This document shows positions 1 through 6,107 of a stretch of 55,423 bases of DNA, one piece after another (position 1 is the stretch's first letter; the number at the start of each line of letters is the position of its first letter). The position numbers were made by a program, and so were the translations under genes. Origin of the DNA: an uncultured Ruminococcus sp. (lineage in GTDB: Bacteria; Bacillota; Clostridia; Lachnospirales; Lachnospiraceae); assembly GCA_946494335.1 (NCBI GenBank), contig CAMMBV010000021.1, forward strand, positions 1 through 55,423. Direction: 5' to 3'. The notes under the pieces are model-generated. The model worked only from the letters and a program-made list of their open reading frames with translations, made no database searches and was not told the DNA's origin.

Positions 1-131
1 GAGAAGTCATCCTGTGCAAGGTACTTGCGTATCGTTTTGGGATCAGCACCTGTTTTTTTAGAAATTTCACTGATCCGGTATCCACAATTGCTCAAGTCTT
101 TGATATGATTGATTTGGGACATAGTGAGCAT
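1..131 (-). CDS. istA: IS21-family transposase IstA, N-terminal part (cut by window edge)
   Basis: Reading leftward from ATG at 131 gives a 43-residue open frame that runs off the window. It begins MLTMSQINHIKDLSNCGYRI and continues with SEISKKTGADPKTIRKYLA, the N-terminal helix-turn-helix typical of IS21 IstA transposases. A strong ribosome site (AAGGAGG) lies just upstream of the start on this strand. The catalytic domain would lie outside the window, so intactness cannot be judged. The start codon faces the repeat-bearing element end at 186-280, as expected for an IS21 element whose body lies to the left. Confidence 0.8.
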   Translation of the reverse strand, partial: MLTMSQINHIKDLSNCGYRISEISKKTGADPKTIRKYLAQDDF

Positions 132-185
132 CTTCCTTTCCTCCTTTATCTTTGGTGGTGCTTAGATAAAGGATAAATATAATGT

Positions 186-280
186 AAAGGGGAATCAATA
201 TGTCCCGCTTTATTTAGGGAATTTCTCTCGCTTTTTTCAGGGAATTCTGACGCTTTTTTTCGGTAAATTTAGTGTATCAT
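186..280. mobile_element. IS21-type element end with multiple terminal repeats
   Basis: Three imperfect direct repeats start at 206, 229 and 251. Each opens with CGCTTT and carries a GGGAATT-like or GGTAAATT core, with a period of 22-23 bases. Multiple short terminal repeats are characteristic of IS21-family ends. The repeats stop at about 280, exactly where the reading frame of the IS30 transposase remnant becomes open at 283. This suggests that the IS21 element inserted into, or recombined with, the IS30 copy. No target-site duplication can be checked because the other end is outside the window. Confidence 0.55.
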
Positions 281-282
281 AA

Positions 283-825
283 ACAATTGATTCTGTTGAA
301 GGGATAAAGGGTGGAAAAGTCCTCCTTACGGTACACCTTGTAAACGCCTCCCTGATGCTGGCTTTCCTCCGGAATTCCAACGATTCCCAGTCGGTCATCG
401 ATATCTTTGACCGTCTTTATCTGGAATTGAGACCGGATATCTTCATGGAGCTCTTTCCGGTTATCCTGGCTGATAACGCAAGTGAATTTTCCAATCCATC
501 CCGGATTGAGTTTGACAGCCAGGGGAATCGCCGGACCCGCCTGTTTTACTGTGACCCGTCTGCCCCATACCAGAAAGGGGCTGCGGAGAATAACCACGAA
601 TTTATACGGCGCATCATTCCCAAGGGCACAGACCTTGCACTCTATACGCAGGATCAAATTTCCCTGATGATGTCACACATCAACTCCTATCTGCGCAAAG
701 CCATGGGAAACAGAAGCCCTTACGACACCTTTGTTTTTCAGCATGGGGCAGAGACGTTGGAAAAGTTTGGACTCAGGAGAATCCCCTGTGATGAGATCAT
801 CCTGAGTCCAGAACTCTTAAAATAA
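283..825 (+). pseudogene. IS30-family transposase, 5'-truncated
   Basis: The open frame from 283 to the stop at 823-825 encodes about 180 residues of a DDE transposase. It shows DTVEG-like TIDSVEGIKGGKVLLTVH, a DNASEFSNP segment carrying the second catalytic Asp region, and the C-terminal stretch CDPSAPYQKGAAENNHEFIR, which holds the catalytic Glu and is typical of IS30 transposases. The first half of the protein, with its helix-turn-helix, is missing. Its frame is interrupted at 280-282 by a stop next to the IS21 end. An internal ATG at 355 exists, but the protein would lack part of the catalytic core, so this is a dead copy. Confidence 0.85.
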
Positions 826-1032
826 ATTTTTAGCAGCCGGAAATACATGCAAAGGCAGCTCTATACGGCCTGCCAGGGGTGGAATTAACCGTTTCTAAAA
901 ATTGATCTGTTTTCCACCCTGGAACGTTTATGCCTAAAAATCCGGCAGAAATCAAAGATTTCTATTTCTACTATACACGAAACCGCCACAATTTCAAATA
1001 AAAATGATAAAAATTGTTTTTCTTTCCACTAT
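826..1032. other. Non-coding remnant right of the IS30 copy, with an imperfect hairpin
   Basis: No credible gene is seen. The arms CCAGGGGTGGA (873-883) and TCCACCCTGG (913-922) form a stem with one bulged G around a 29-base loop, possibly part of the IS30 right end or a terminator without a T-run. The rest is AT-rich with stops in all frames. Confidence 0.4.
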
Positions 1033-1092
1033 GGGTAGAATTTACTTTTTCAGAATGGAATTTAATCTTACAAAATGGAATTTACTTTTTCA
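1033..1092 (+). repeat. Three tandem 20-bp direct repeats
   Basis: Units at 1033-1052, 1053-1072 and 1073-1092 have an exact 20-base period and share the core GAATTTACTTTTTCA; the middle copy diverges. A related single copy occurs in the same orientation at about 2978-2998. The arrangement resembles terminal repeat blocks of IS21-type elements, but no transposase accompanies it, so the origin is inferred. Confidence 0.6.
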
Positions 1093-1230
1093 ATCGACCC
1101 GCATTTCTGCGGTTTGTAGGAAATTTGTTCAATTATAACTGTCGAAGACCCGAGGTGGACAGTTCAATCTGTCCGCAAGGAGTTCGAATAAATTATATGA
1201 TTTTGCATAAACTTTTACTGGAAAGTTCTA

Positions 1231-1259
1231 TTGACTTTCCTCTTTGCGCTTGCTAGAAT
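1231..1259 (+). promoter_or_regulatory. Promoter of the type III antitoxin RNA
   Basis: TTGACT (1231-1236) and TAGAAT (1254-1259) are separated by 17 bases, with an upstream TG giving an extended -10. Transcription would start near 1266, just before the first 45-base repeat, as expected for a ToxI/CptI antitoxin RNA. Confidence 0.8.
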
Positions 1260-1270
1260 GTAAGTACAAT

Positions 1271-1369
1271 GAAAGTTTACCACTGACCGATATGTGGTAT
1301 ATAAATGGTCGGGTTGAAAGTTTACCGCTGACCAATATGCGGTATATAAATGGTTGGGTCGAAAGTATA
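1271..1369 (+). ncRNA. cptI: Type III antitoxin RNA (CptI/ToxI-like), two 45-nt pseudoknot repeats plus a partial third
   Basis: Two tandem 45-base repeats (1271-1315 and 1316-1360) are followed by the start of a third. Each can fold as an H-type pseudoknot. Stem A pairs TACCRC with GYGGTA (1278-1283 with 1294-1299; 1323-1328 with 1339-1344). Stem B pairs CCRA with TYGG (1287-1290 with 1309-1312; 1332-1335 with 1354-1357). All five differences between the repeats fall at paired positions and keep the pairing. In known CptIN/ToxIN systems such repeats are cut by the toxin into units that wrap and inhibit it. The promoter upstream, the terminator downstream and the toxin remnant after that match the family layout. 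Confidence 0.85.
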
Positions 1370-1371
1370 GT

Positions 1372-1398
1372 CCTTCGCCGCAAGGCGAGGGGCTTTTT
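1372..1398 (+). terminator. Hairpin terminator between antitoxin RNA and toxin gene
   Basis: The 8-bp stem CCTTCGCC/GGCGAGGG closes on a GCAA tetraloop and is followed by GCTTTTT. In type III systems a leaky terminator at this place sets the excess of antitoxin RNA over toxin mRNA. Confidence 0.85.
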
Positions 1399-1417
1399 CC
1401 ATAATGGGGATAAATGA

Positions 1418-1699
1418 ATGAAGAAAACGGGATTTTATATTATCAAAGATAAGTTTTTTGAAGATATGTCGGATCCGTATCTCAAAGGAAATAAGGCGGG
1501 GAATAGACCGCATTATTACTGCTTTGAGGATACCAGTATCGGGATATACTGGATGATACCATTGTCCAGTCGTATTGATAAATACAGGAAGATTATGGAG
1601 AAAAAGGAAAAGGCAGGGAGACCTTGCGACATTATCCATATTGTCAAACTGGATGACAGTCGGGAGAGCGCATTTCATTCTTTAAAAAGCATAAAATAA
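1418..1699 (+). pseudogene. cptN: Type III toxin CptN/ToxN endoribonuclease, C-terminally truncated
   Basis: The 93-residue frame starts MKKTGFYIIKDKFFEDMSDP, with GGGGA 7 bases upstream, and carries RPHYYCFED, IYWMIPLSSRIDKY and PCDIIHIVKLD. These are the N-terminal hallmarks of the ToxN/CptN/TenpN fold, including the beta-barrel segment with the WMIPLSS active-site region. Family members are roughly 150-170 residues, so about the last third is missing. After ESAF the frame enters unrelated sequence (HSLKSIK) and stops. Nothing in the other frames downstream restores the missing part, which points to a deletion rather than a frameshift. The toxin is therefore probably inactive, while promoter, RNA repeats and terminator look intact. 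It could still make a short RNA-binding fragment. Confidence 0.8.
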
Positions 1700-1706
1700 T
1701 AGTTAG

Positions 1707-1867
1707 TTCAAGCCGTCCGCCGAGGAGATTGAGAAATCGGATATTTTGGAGCGGCTGGCCTGAATGAAAGGCCTGACACACAGGCGATCATGGCAAAACG
1801 GTACAGCGCAGAATTGGACGATGTGAAAGATAAAGTTTATACGAGGGATATTTTTAAGCGTGATTGA
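1707..1867 (+). pseudogene. Unidentified gene remnant with one frameshift
   Basis: Two short open stretches read continuously if one frameshift is allowed near 1760: SAEEIEKSDILERLA (ending at the TGA at 1761) and then NERPDTQAIMAKRYSAELDD up to the TGA at 1865-1867. The charged, helical composition looks like real protein, but I do not recognise the family. It lies at the deletion junction behind the truncated toxin and may be the tail of the gene that recombined there. Confidence 0.35.
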
Positions 1868-1938
1868 GAAATGTAGCTGCAGGGGGTAAAACTTCTGCAG
1901 CAGGAAATAACTGATTAGATTGAAATGAGAATCCAGGA

Positions 1939-2637
1939 ATGAGCGGAAGAAAGAAAAAGAGTCCGGGGTATGATGCGGACAGGATTTTTAAAGAATTTAA
2001 GGATGCTGTGGTATCTGCATATCGAGACGGCAATCAGGAAAAACCTGTCAGCCTGCGTTTTTTAGCAGATGAGTTTGATACTACTATACTTAAGATCAGA
2101 AAGGTATTGATTACGGCGGGAGAGTATCGGACAGATATTTCAGATACTGTAAACATACTGAAGAACCGGGGATTGAGTGTAACGGAGATTATGCAGGAGA
2201 CTAATTTGAGCAGGGCATCGGTTCATTCTTATCTGCCGTATACGAAAGGGATTTATCAGGCATCGGAAATCAGTGCCAACGCGGAGCGTCTGCGAGTTTA
2301 TTGGCGCCGGAAAGCTTGCGTAAAACAGTTAAGGGAAGCAATGGATGCCAGAGAGGTTCCGGAGGATATATTGTGGAAAACAGTAGAAGTGTTTGCAGGC
2401 TATCCTTTTTCTACGGTGAAGGGAAAGCGATTTTCATATTCGGTCAAGGGATATGAGATCTTTGTTGATCGGAAGAAAAAATCGATCACTAAAGCCACAG
2501 TGATGCTTTTTGCGGGGCGGGTCAGAGCGATACAGCATTCCGGAGAAAAGATAACCGGACCGAAAAAGGTTGGAACATTTGGGGCAAGCTATCTTTTCCC
2601 GATTTTCTTAAGGTTCGGCTTGATTGAGATAGTGTGA
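1939..2637 (+). CDS. Helix-turn-helix protein of mobile-element type
   Basis: This 232-residue protein has two sequence-reading segments in its N-terminal half. SLRFLADEFDTTILKIRKVL (about 39-58) and GLSVTEIMQETNLSRASVHS (about 80-99) both look like helix-turn-helix units of resolvase or transposase type. The C-terminal half ends with TGPKKVGTFGASYLFPIFLR. Proteins of this build recur in Lachnospiraceae accessory regions next to conjugative or IS sequences, usually annotated as hypothetical. The ribosome site is weak (AGG right before the ATG). The gene appears complete and lies between the toxin remnant and other broken genes. I can only call it a probable DNA-binding protein. Confidence 0.6.
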   Translation: MSGRKKKSPGYDADRIFKEFKDAVVSAYRDGNQEKPVSLRFLADEFDTTILKIRKVLITAGEYRTDISDTVNILKNRGLSVTEIMQETNLSRASVHSYLPYTKGIYQASEISANAERLRVYWRRKACVKQLREAMDAREVPEDILWKTVEVFAGYPFSTVKGKRFSYSVKGYEIFVDRKKKSITKATVMLFAGRVRAIQHSGEKITGPKKVGTFGASYLFPIFLRFGLIEIV

Positions 2638-2688
2638 TGCATTTAGATATAGAAACAAAATTGGGGAGGTATATATCCATATGTAAAA

Positions 2689-2895
2689 AATTATTTTTCT
2701 GACCTCGAGCAGCAGGTTCTATGCGGCCTTGTGGCGGAATCACTTTTTGGAATTCCGTTCCAATATATGGGAAATACGGATTGGAAAGCTGTTTATCATG
2801 AAAGTGAAAAGCAGGCTGTGATTATTCCGGTATTTTTTCACTATAACAAGCTGCTCCTGGGGAAAGAACTGAAATCAGAAATAGGCAGAGTGTGA
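2689..2895 (+). pseudogene. Decayed small gene, start lost
   Basis: The frame from 2689 to the TGA at 2893-2895 reads NYFSDLEQQVLCGLVAESLF and on to EIGRV, about 68 residues. A good ribosome site (GGGGAGG) and an ATG at 2681 precede it, but that ATG is followed directly by TAA and is out of frame by two bases, as if AT-rich slippage destroyed the start. The family is not recognised; similar small proteins occur beside HTH proteins of mobile elements. Confidence 0.4.
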
Positions 2896-3038
2896 ACCAG
2901 TGTATCGGTCAGTGTATTCAGGCATTTTATGCATGAATATCAAGTATGTGTAATAGTAAATTTCACTATGGCTTGGAAATGTAGAATTTATTTTTTCATT
3001 TTAGGACTGATAGAAATCTTAGAACAGGAGGGACTCAT

Positions 3039-3383
3039 ATGAATAATACAATCCAATATAGAGGTTACATTGGCAGCGTTGAATTTTCGGAAGAAGATGG
3101 GCTATTCTATGGCAAAGTTATGGGAATACGCTCTCTGATCTCTTACGAAGGTGAAACTGCAAAAGAACTCATTCATGATTTTCATGGTGCTGTCGATGAT
3201 TATCTGGAACTGTGCGAAGCAGAGGGCAGAGAACCGGAACTTGCCTATAAAGGCAGCTTTAATATCCGCATTTCACCGGAACTTCACAAACGTCTGGTTA
3301 TTTACGCTACAGCGCATAACATGTCTCTGAACCGCTACATTGAAGATACTTTGGAAAAATCTCCTGCCGCAAAAATGCAATAA
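3039..3383 (+). CDS. hicB: HicB-family antitoxin-like protein (orphan)
   Basis: This 114-residue protein combines the partially degraded RNase-H-like HicB fold (YRGYIGSVEFSEEDGLFYGK, then IRSLISYEG and FHGAVDDYLELCEAEG) with a C-terminal ribbon-helix-helix segment (SFNIRISPELHKRLVIYATA). In HicAB systems HicB neutralises the RNase toxin HicA and represses the operon. Here a strong AGGAGGG precedes the ATG, but no HicA-sized frame is found on either side: upstream is the decayed gene at 2689-2895 and downstream a terminator-like hairpin. It is therefore an orphan antitoxin or a stand-alone regulator of the long HicB class. Family assignment is confident, toxin pairing is not. Confidence 0.85.
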   Translation: MNNTIQYRGYIGSVEFSEEDGLFYGKVMGIRSLISYEGETAKELIHDFHGAVDDYLELCEAEGREPELAYKGSFNIRISPELHKRLVIYATAHNMSLNRYIEDTLEKSPAAKMQ

Positions 3384-3389
3384 ACATTT

Positions 3390-3424
3390 CCTCGCCAAGC
3401 TATAAAGCCTGACGAGGATTTTTG
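3390..3424 (+). terminator. Weak hairpin terminator after hicB
   Basis: CCTCG (3390-3394) pairs with CGAGG (3413-3417) and is followed by ATTTTTG. The stem is short and the loop long, so termination efficiency is doubtful. Confidence 0.4.
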
Positions 3425-3499
3425 CGTCATAACCACATCTATGCTTTGCCGCATGTACAAAGGCATTTGCTCTCTGAAGGGATTGCTGCACTCCATGTA

Positions 3500-3598
3500 T
3501 TTCATGCGGTGGAAAAGATCAGCAATAACCGGATTTCGGTGAATGGATTCAATCTCATCAAGGGTGCACTTCTGAATGATATCTTTCGGACTTTTGTA
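3500..3598 (-). pseudogene. Minus-strand remnant resembling an AlbA_2/HATPase_c_4 regulator tail
   Basis: Reading leftward, one frame gives YKSPKDIIQKCTLDEIESIH followed by RNPVIADLFHRMKYME. The RNPxIAxLFHRMxYME pattern is what one expects in the C-terminal ATPase-like part of AlbA_2 (PF04326)-type proteins, just before an RRGSG motif that is absent here. Upstream and downstream frames are broken. This is a relic at best. Confidence 0.3.
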
Positions 3599-3600
3599 TT

Positions 3601-3663
3601 GTTCCGATAATCAAAAAATATTGTTCCGGTACCGTTGATATCGTTCCGATAATAGGGTATACT
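3601..3663 (+). promoter_or_regulatory. fic promoter with three GTTCCGATAAT-type repeats
   Basis: TTGATA (3635-3640) and TATACT (3658-3663) are spaced by 17 bases. The motif GTTCCG followed by ATAAT or GTACC occurs at 3601, 3623 and 3643; the last copy lies inside the spacer. Such spacing (22 and 20 bases) suggests a repressor stacking on the promoter, possibly the Fic protein itself through its N-terminal DNA-binding domain. Confidence 0.65.
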
Positions 3664-3688
3664 GCTGTTTGAAATGAGGTGTAGATTT

Positions 3689-4576
3689 ATGTATATAACA
3701 GTAAAACAGGCAGCAGAGAAATGGAGCATTTCAGATAGAAGAGTAAGGATACTTTGTTCAGAAGGGAAGATACCAGGCGTTACCCGTGAAGGACGTAGTT
3801 GGAAAATACCAGAAGATGCAAAGAAACCAGAGGATGGACGATATAAGACTACAGAAAATCTGTTGGAGAAGATTGATAGAAAGAAAACAGAATTGAACTC
3901 CAGACGCCCGCTGACAGAAGGAGAGGTGGAACGTCTCACGGAGGAATTTGTAGTTGAATACACTTATAATTCTAATGCGATTGAGGGAAATACGCTGACT
4001 CTTCGAGAAACAGATATGGTGCTGCGCGGATTGACGATTGACAAAAAGCCGCTGAAAGATCATATGGAGGCGGTGGGACATAAAGAAGCCTTTTACTTTG
4101 TACAGGATTTAGTAAAAGAGCAGGTGCCTTTATCAGAAAGCGTAATAAAACAGATCCATTATCTGGTTCTTGCTGATAAAAAAGATGACCGTGGGGTTTA
4201 CAGAAGAGTTCCGGTAAGAATTATGGGAGCGAAGCATGAACCGGTGCAGCCTTATCTTATCCAGCCTAAGATGGAAGAGTTGCTGGATGACTATAGGAGC
4301 AGCACAGAGCATATCATCCCCCGGCTTGCACGGTTTCATATTGAGTTTGAGGGTATCCACCCTTTTATCGATGGAAACGGCCGCACGGGCCGGTTACTTG
4401 TGAATCTGGAATTAATGAAAGCGGGTTATCCTCCGATCGATATTAAATTTGCAGATCGGATTACCTATTATAATGCTTTTGATGAATACCATGTCAAACA
4501 TAATTTGGAAGCAATGGAAAAATTGTTTGCAAGATATGTGAATGAAAGGCTGGACAGTTATTTGGCAATGTTGTAG
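3689..4576 (+). CDS. Fic family protein with N-terminal excisionase-like HTH and N-terminal inhibitory motif
   Basis: Fic proteins usually transfer AMP from ATP to a target hydroxyl. Residues 1-45 form a MerR/excisionase-like helix-turn-helix (ITVKQAAEKWSISDRRVRIL, then IPGVTREGRSWKIPEDAKKP). SNAIEGN matches the (S/T)xxxE(G/N) inhibitory helix, placed before the core as in class II Fic. The catalytic signature HPFIDGNGRTGR is complete. Fic plus a DNA-binding head in about 295 residues is a known architecture. I choose ATG 3689 because AGGTG lies 7 bases upstream; the ATG at 3674 would sit only a few bases after the expected transcription start near 3670. The protein is probably inhibited at rest and may bind its own promoter repeats. 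Confidence 0.9.
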   Translation: MYITVKQAAEKWSISDRRVRILCSEGKIPGVTREGRSWKIPEDAKKPEDGRYKTTENLLEKIDRKKTELNSRRPLTEGEVERLTEEFVVEYTYNSNAIEGNTLTLRETDMVLRGLTIDKKPLKDHMEAVGHKEAFYFVQDLVKEQVPLSESVIKQIHYLVLADKKDDRGVYRRVPVRIMGAKHEPVQPYLIQPKMEELLDDYRSSTEHIIPRLARFHIEFEGIHPFIDGNGRTGRLLVNLELMKAGYPPIDIKFADRITYYNAFDEYHVKHNLEAMEKLFARYVNERLDSYLAML

Positions 4577-4702
4577 AGGAGATCTGATCATCCTTCAAGG
4601 AGATTTAGATCACTGCTCTCGGAGAGAGATAGCATGTAACCAACGTCATTCTTATAATGGGTATGGCACACATTCGTGTGACTATCACATTTAGGGAGAA
4701 CG

Positions 4703-4976
4703 ATGGTCATGGTAGATTATCGCGAAATCCTTAGGCTTCATAGCCTTGGACACAACATCACACAGATCGCCGGAACAAAAGTTTATCTGATTCACCGTGA
4801 ACCAGCAAAAAAATCCAAGGCCACGATGAGGATCCAGCATAAACCCGGAGACGCCATGGAAGTGGACTGGGCAGGTGGAACATTGCCAATTAAAAATCTT
4901 ATCACGGGAGAAACGGTTCCAGCATGCCTGTTTTCACTTGTATGTGAAGTCCGGTTTTGTTGTATATTGTCCATAT
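4703..4976 (+). pseudogene. istA: IS21-family IstA remnant with internal deletion
   Basis: The frame starts like IstA (VDYREILRLHSLGHNITQIA), jumps directly to a middle segment (ATMRIQHKPGDAMEVDWAGG, followed by TLPIKNLITGETVPA) and then loses homology. The KPGDAMEVDWAG segment holds the first catalytic Asp region of IS21 transposases. More than a hundred residues are missing between the two parts. The sequence then runs into a Fic gene remnant, so the element was fused to it by deletion. Confidence 0.75.
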
Positions 4977-5399
4977 AAAACCAAAGAAATGTTTGAAAAT
5001 GGCTTACTGGAAAAACTGGAGCCAGGAACGTACGAAAGTCTTGCAGCCATTCATAAATATTTATTTGATGAGATTTATGATTTTGCTGGTGAAATTCGCG
5101 AGGTGAATCTGTCCAAAGGAAATTTCAGGTTTACGCCTGCGATGTATCTGGAAGCTGCATTACAAAGTATTGATAAAATGCCTCAGTCAACTTTTGATGA
5201 GATCATTGAAAAATATGTGGAAATGAATGTAGCCCATCCATTCAGGGATGGAAACGGACGTGTGGGCAGATTGATCATGTTTAAAGAGTGCCTGAAATAT
5301 AATATCGTTCCGTTCATTATTGAGGATAACCTGAAACTGTTTTATTACCGTGGGTTGAAAGAGTGGAATAGGGAAAAGGGGTGTGAAACGGAACTTTGA
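4977..5399 (+). pseudogene. Fic-domain gene remnant, apparently a chimera of two Fic subfamilies
   Basis: The open frame encodes FENGLLEKLEPGTYESLAAI and a typical small Fic domain (HKYLFDEIYDFAGEIREVNL, KGNFRFTPAMYLEAAL, MPQSTFDEIIEKYVEMNVAH) up to HPFRDGNGR. After this signature the sequence switches to VGRLIMFKECLKYNIVPFII and FYYRGLKEWNREKG. That is the tail of a different Fic class; the first class normally continues with a TRIWLD-type sequence. The 5' end is lost in the IS21 remnant, and the 3' end stops early after EWNREKG (usual members go on with a further 20-30 residues). Recombination between two fic genes at the conserved motif explains this best. Confidence 0.7.
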
Positions 5400-5544
5400 A
5401 AATATGAATAAATTGATATGATGTTTCGATAAATTGATAAATTAATTTGCAGGTAATATGTTACAATAATTGTGGAAGAAATGGTAAACAGATAAGAATG
5501 GGCAATTTGTTAGTGACAATTATAGAATGACAAAATGTAAACAA

Positions 5545-5593
5545 GGGAACAGTGTCCTTTTCATCGTGAAATAGTTGATACTGTTCTCTTTTT
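5545..5593 (+). terminator. Hairpin terminator upstream of the XRE gene
   Basis: GGGAACAGTGTC (5545-5556) pairs with GATACTGTTCTC (5577-5588), with two G-U pairs, and is followed by TTTTT. It would stop transcription from the fic remnant before the defence genes. Confidence 0.75.
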
Positions 5594-5646
5594 ATTCAGT
5601 TTCATATCTGAAGTTCTTTCAAAAGAAAAAATTCCGGAGATAGACC

Positions 5647-6009
5647 ATGTATAATTCAGAAGAGAAGGTTGCAGTCATGATTGACTCAATTAAGAAATTA
5701 TGCGAACAAAAAAACGTAACGCTGTATTCGTTAGCAAAAGAAGCAGGGATTTCATCCTCAACTCTCAGTTATCTTATCAATGGGAAAACGAATCCTCAAA
5801 TCTATACGATTCTCTCCATTTGTAATGCTTTGGGGGTTACAATTGGTGAATTGCTCCAAGAGCCTTCGGAATCTGTAAATCCTGATGAGAAATGCAATAA
5901 TGACGCTGGAGAAACAATGTTGATAGAAAGCTATCGGAAACTTTCGGCTGCTAAACGTGAAATTCTGGCAAAATTTATCGATATGTTGCTGCAGTACAAT
6001 GAAAAGTAG
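5647..6009 (+). CDS. XRE-family transcriptional regulator
   Basis: This 120-residue protein has a Cro/CI-type helix-turn-helix at about residues 10-66: IKKLCEQKNVTLYSLAKEAG, then ISSSTLSYLINGKTNP and ICNALGVTIGELL. A short C-terminal helix (SYRKLSAAKREILAKFIDML) probably serves dimerisation. GGAG lies 7 bases before the ATG. It is the first gene after a terminator and ends 98 bases before the TPR gene of the RADAR operon, in the same direction. An inverted repeat overlapping the -10 region at 6048-6069 makes it a plausible controller of that operon. The family is clear, the target is inferred. Confidence 0.85.
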   Translation: MYNSEEKVAVMIDSIKKLCEQKNVTLYSLAKEAGISSSTLSYLINGKTNPQIYTILSICNALGVTIGELLQEPSESVNPDEKCNNDAGETMLIESYRKLSAAKREILAKFIDMLLQYNEK

Positions 6010-6034
6010 AGAAAGGTAAAGTCTGCCTGGATAC

Positions 6035-6069
6035 TTTAATACGATAAAACGGTAACGTATAAAGCCGTT
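6035..6069 (+). promoter_or_regulatory. Candidate promoter and operator of the RADAR operon
   Basis: TTTAAT (6035-6040) and TATAAA (6058-6063) are spaced by 17 bases. AACGG (6048-6052) and CCGTT (6065-6069) form an inverted repeat with a 12-base gap spanning the -10, a good place for an XRE repressor dimer. The -35 is weak, so activation or read-through from the regulator gene remains possible. Confidence 0.45.
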
Positions 6070-6107
6070 GATTAATATACTAAATAAAGAGACTGGAGAA
6101 TGGTTTG

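Noticed and set aside
1014-1256. 80-residue plus-strand ORF over the 20-bp repeats
   Set aside because: It is low-complexity translation of the repeats and overlaps the antitoxin promoter; no ribosome site.
1271-1360. The 45-base repeats taken as a minimal CRISPR array
   Set aside because: The repeats abut without spacers, are preceded by a promoter and followed by a terminator and toxin gene, and show pseudoknot covariation.
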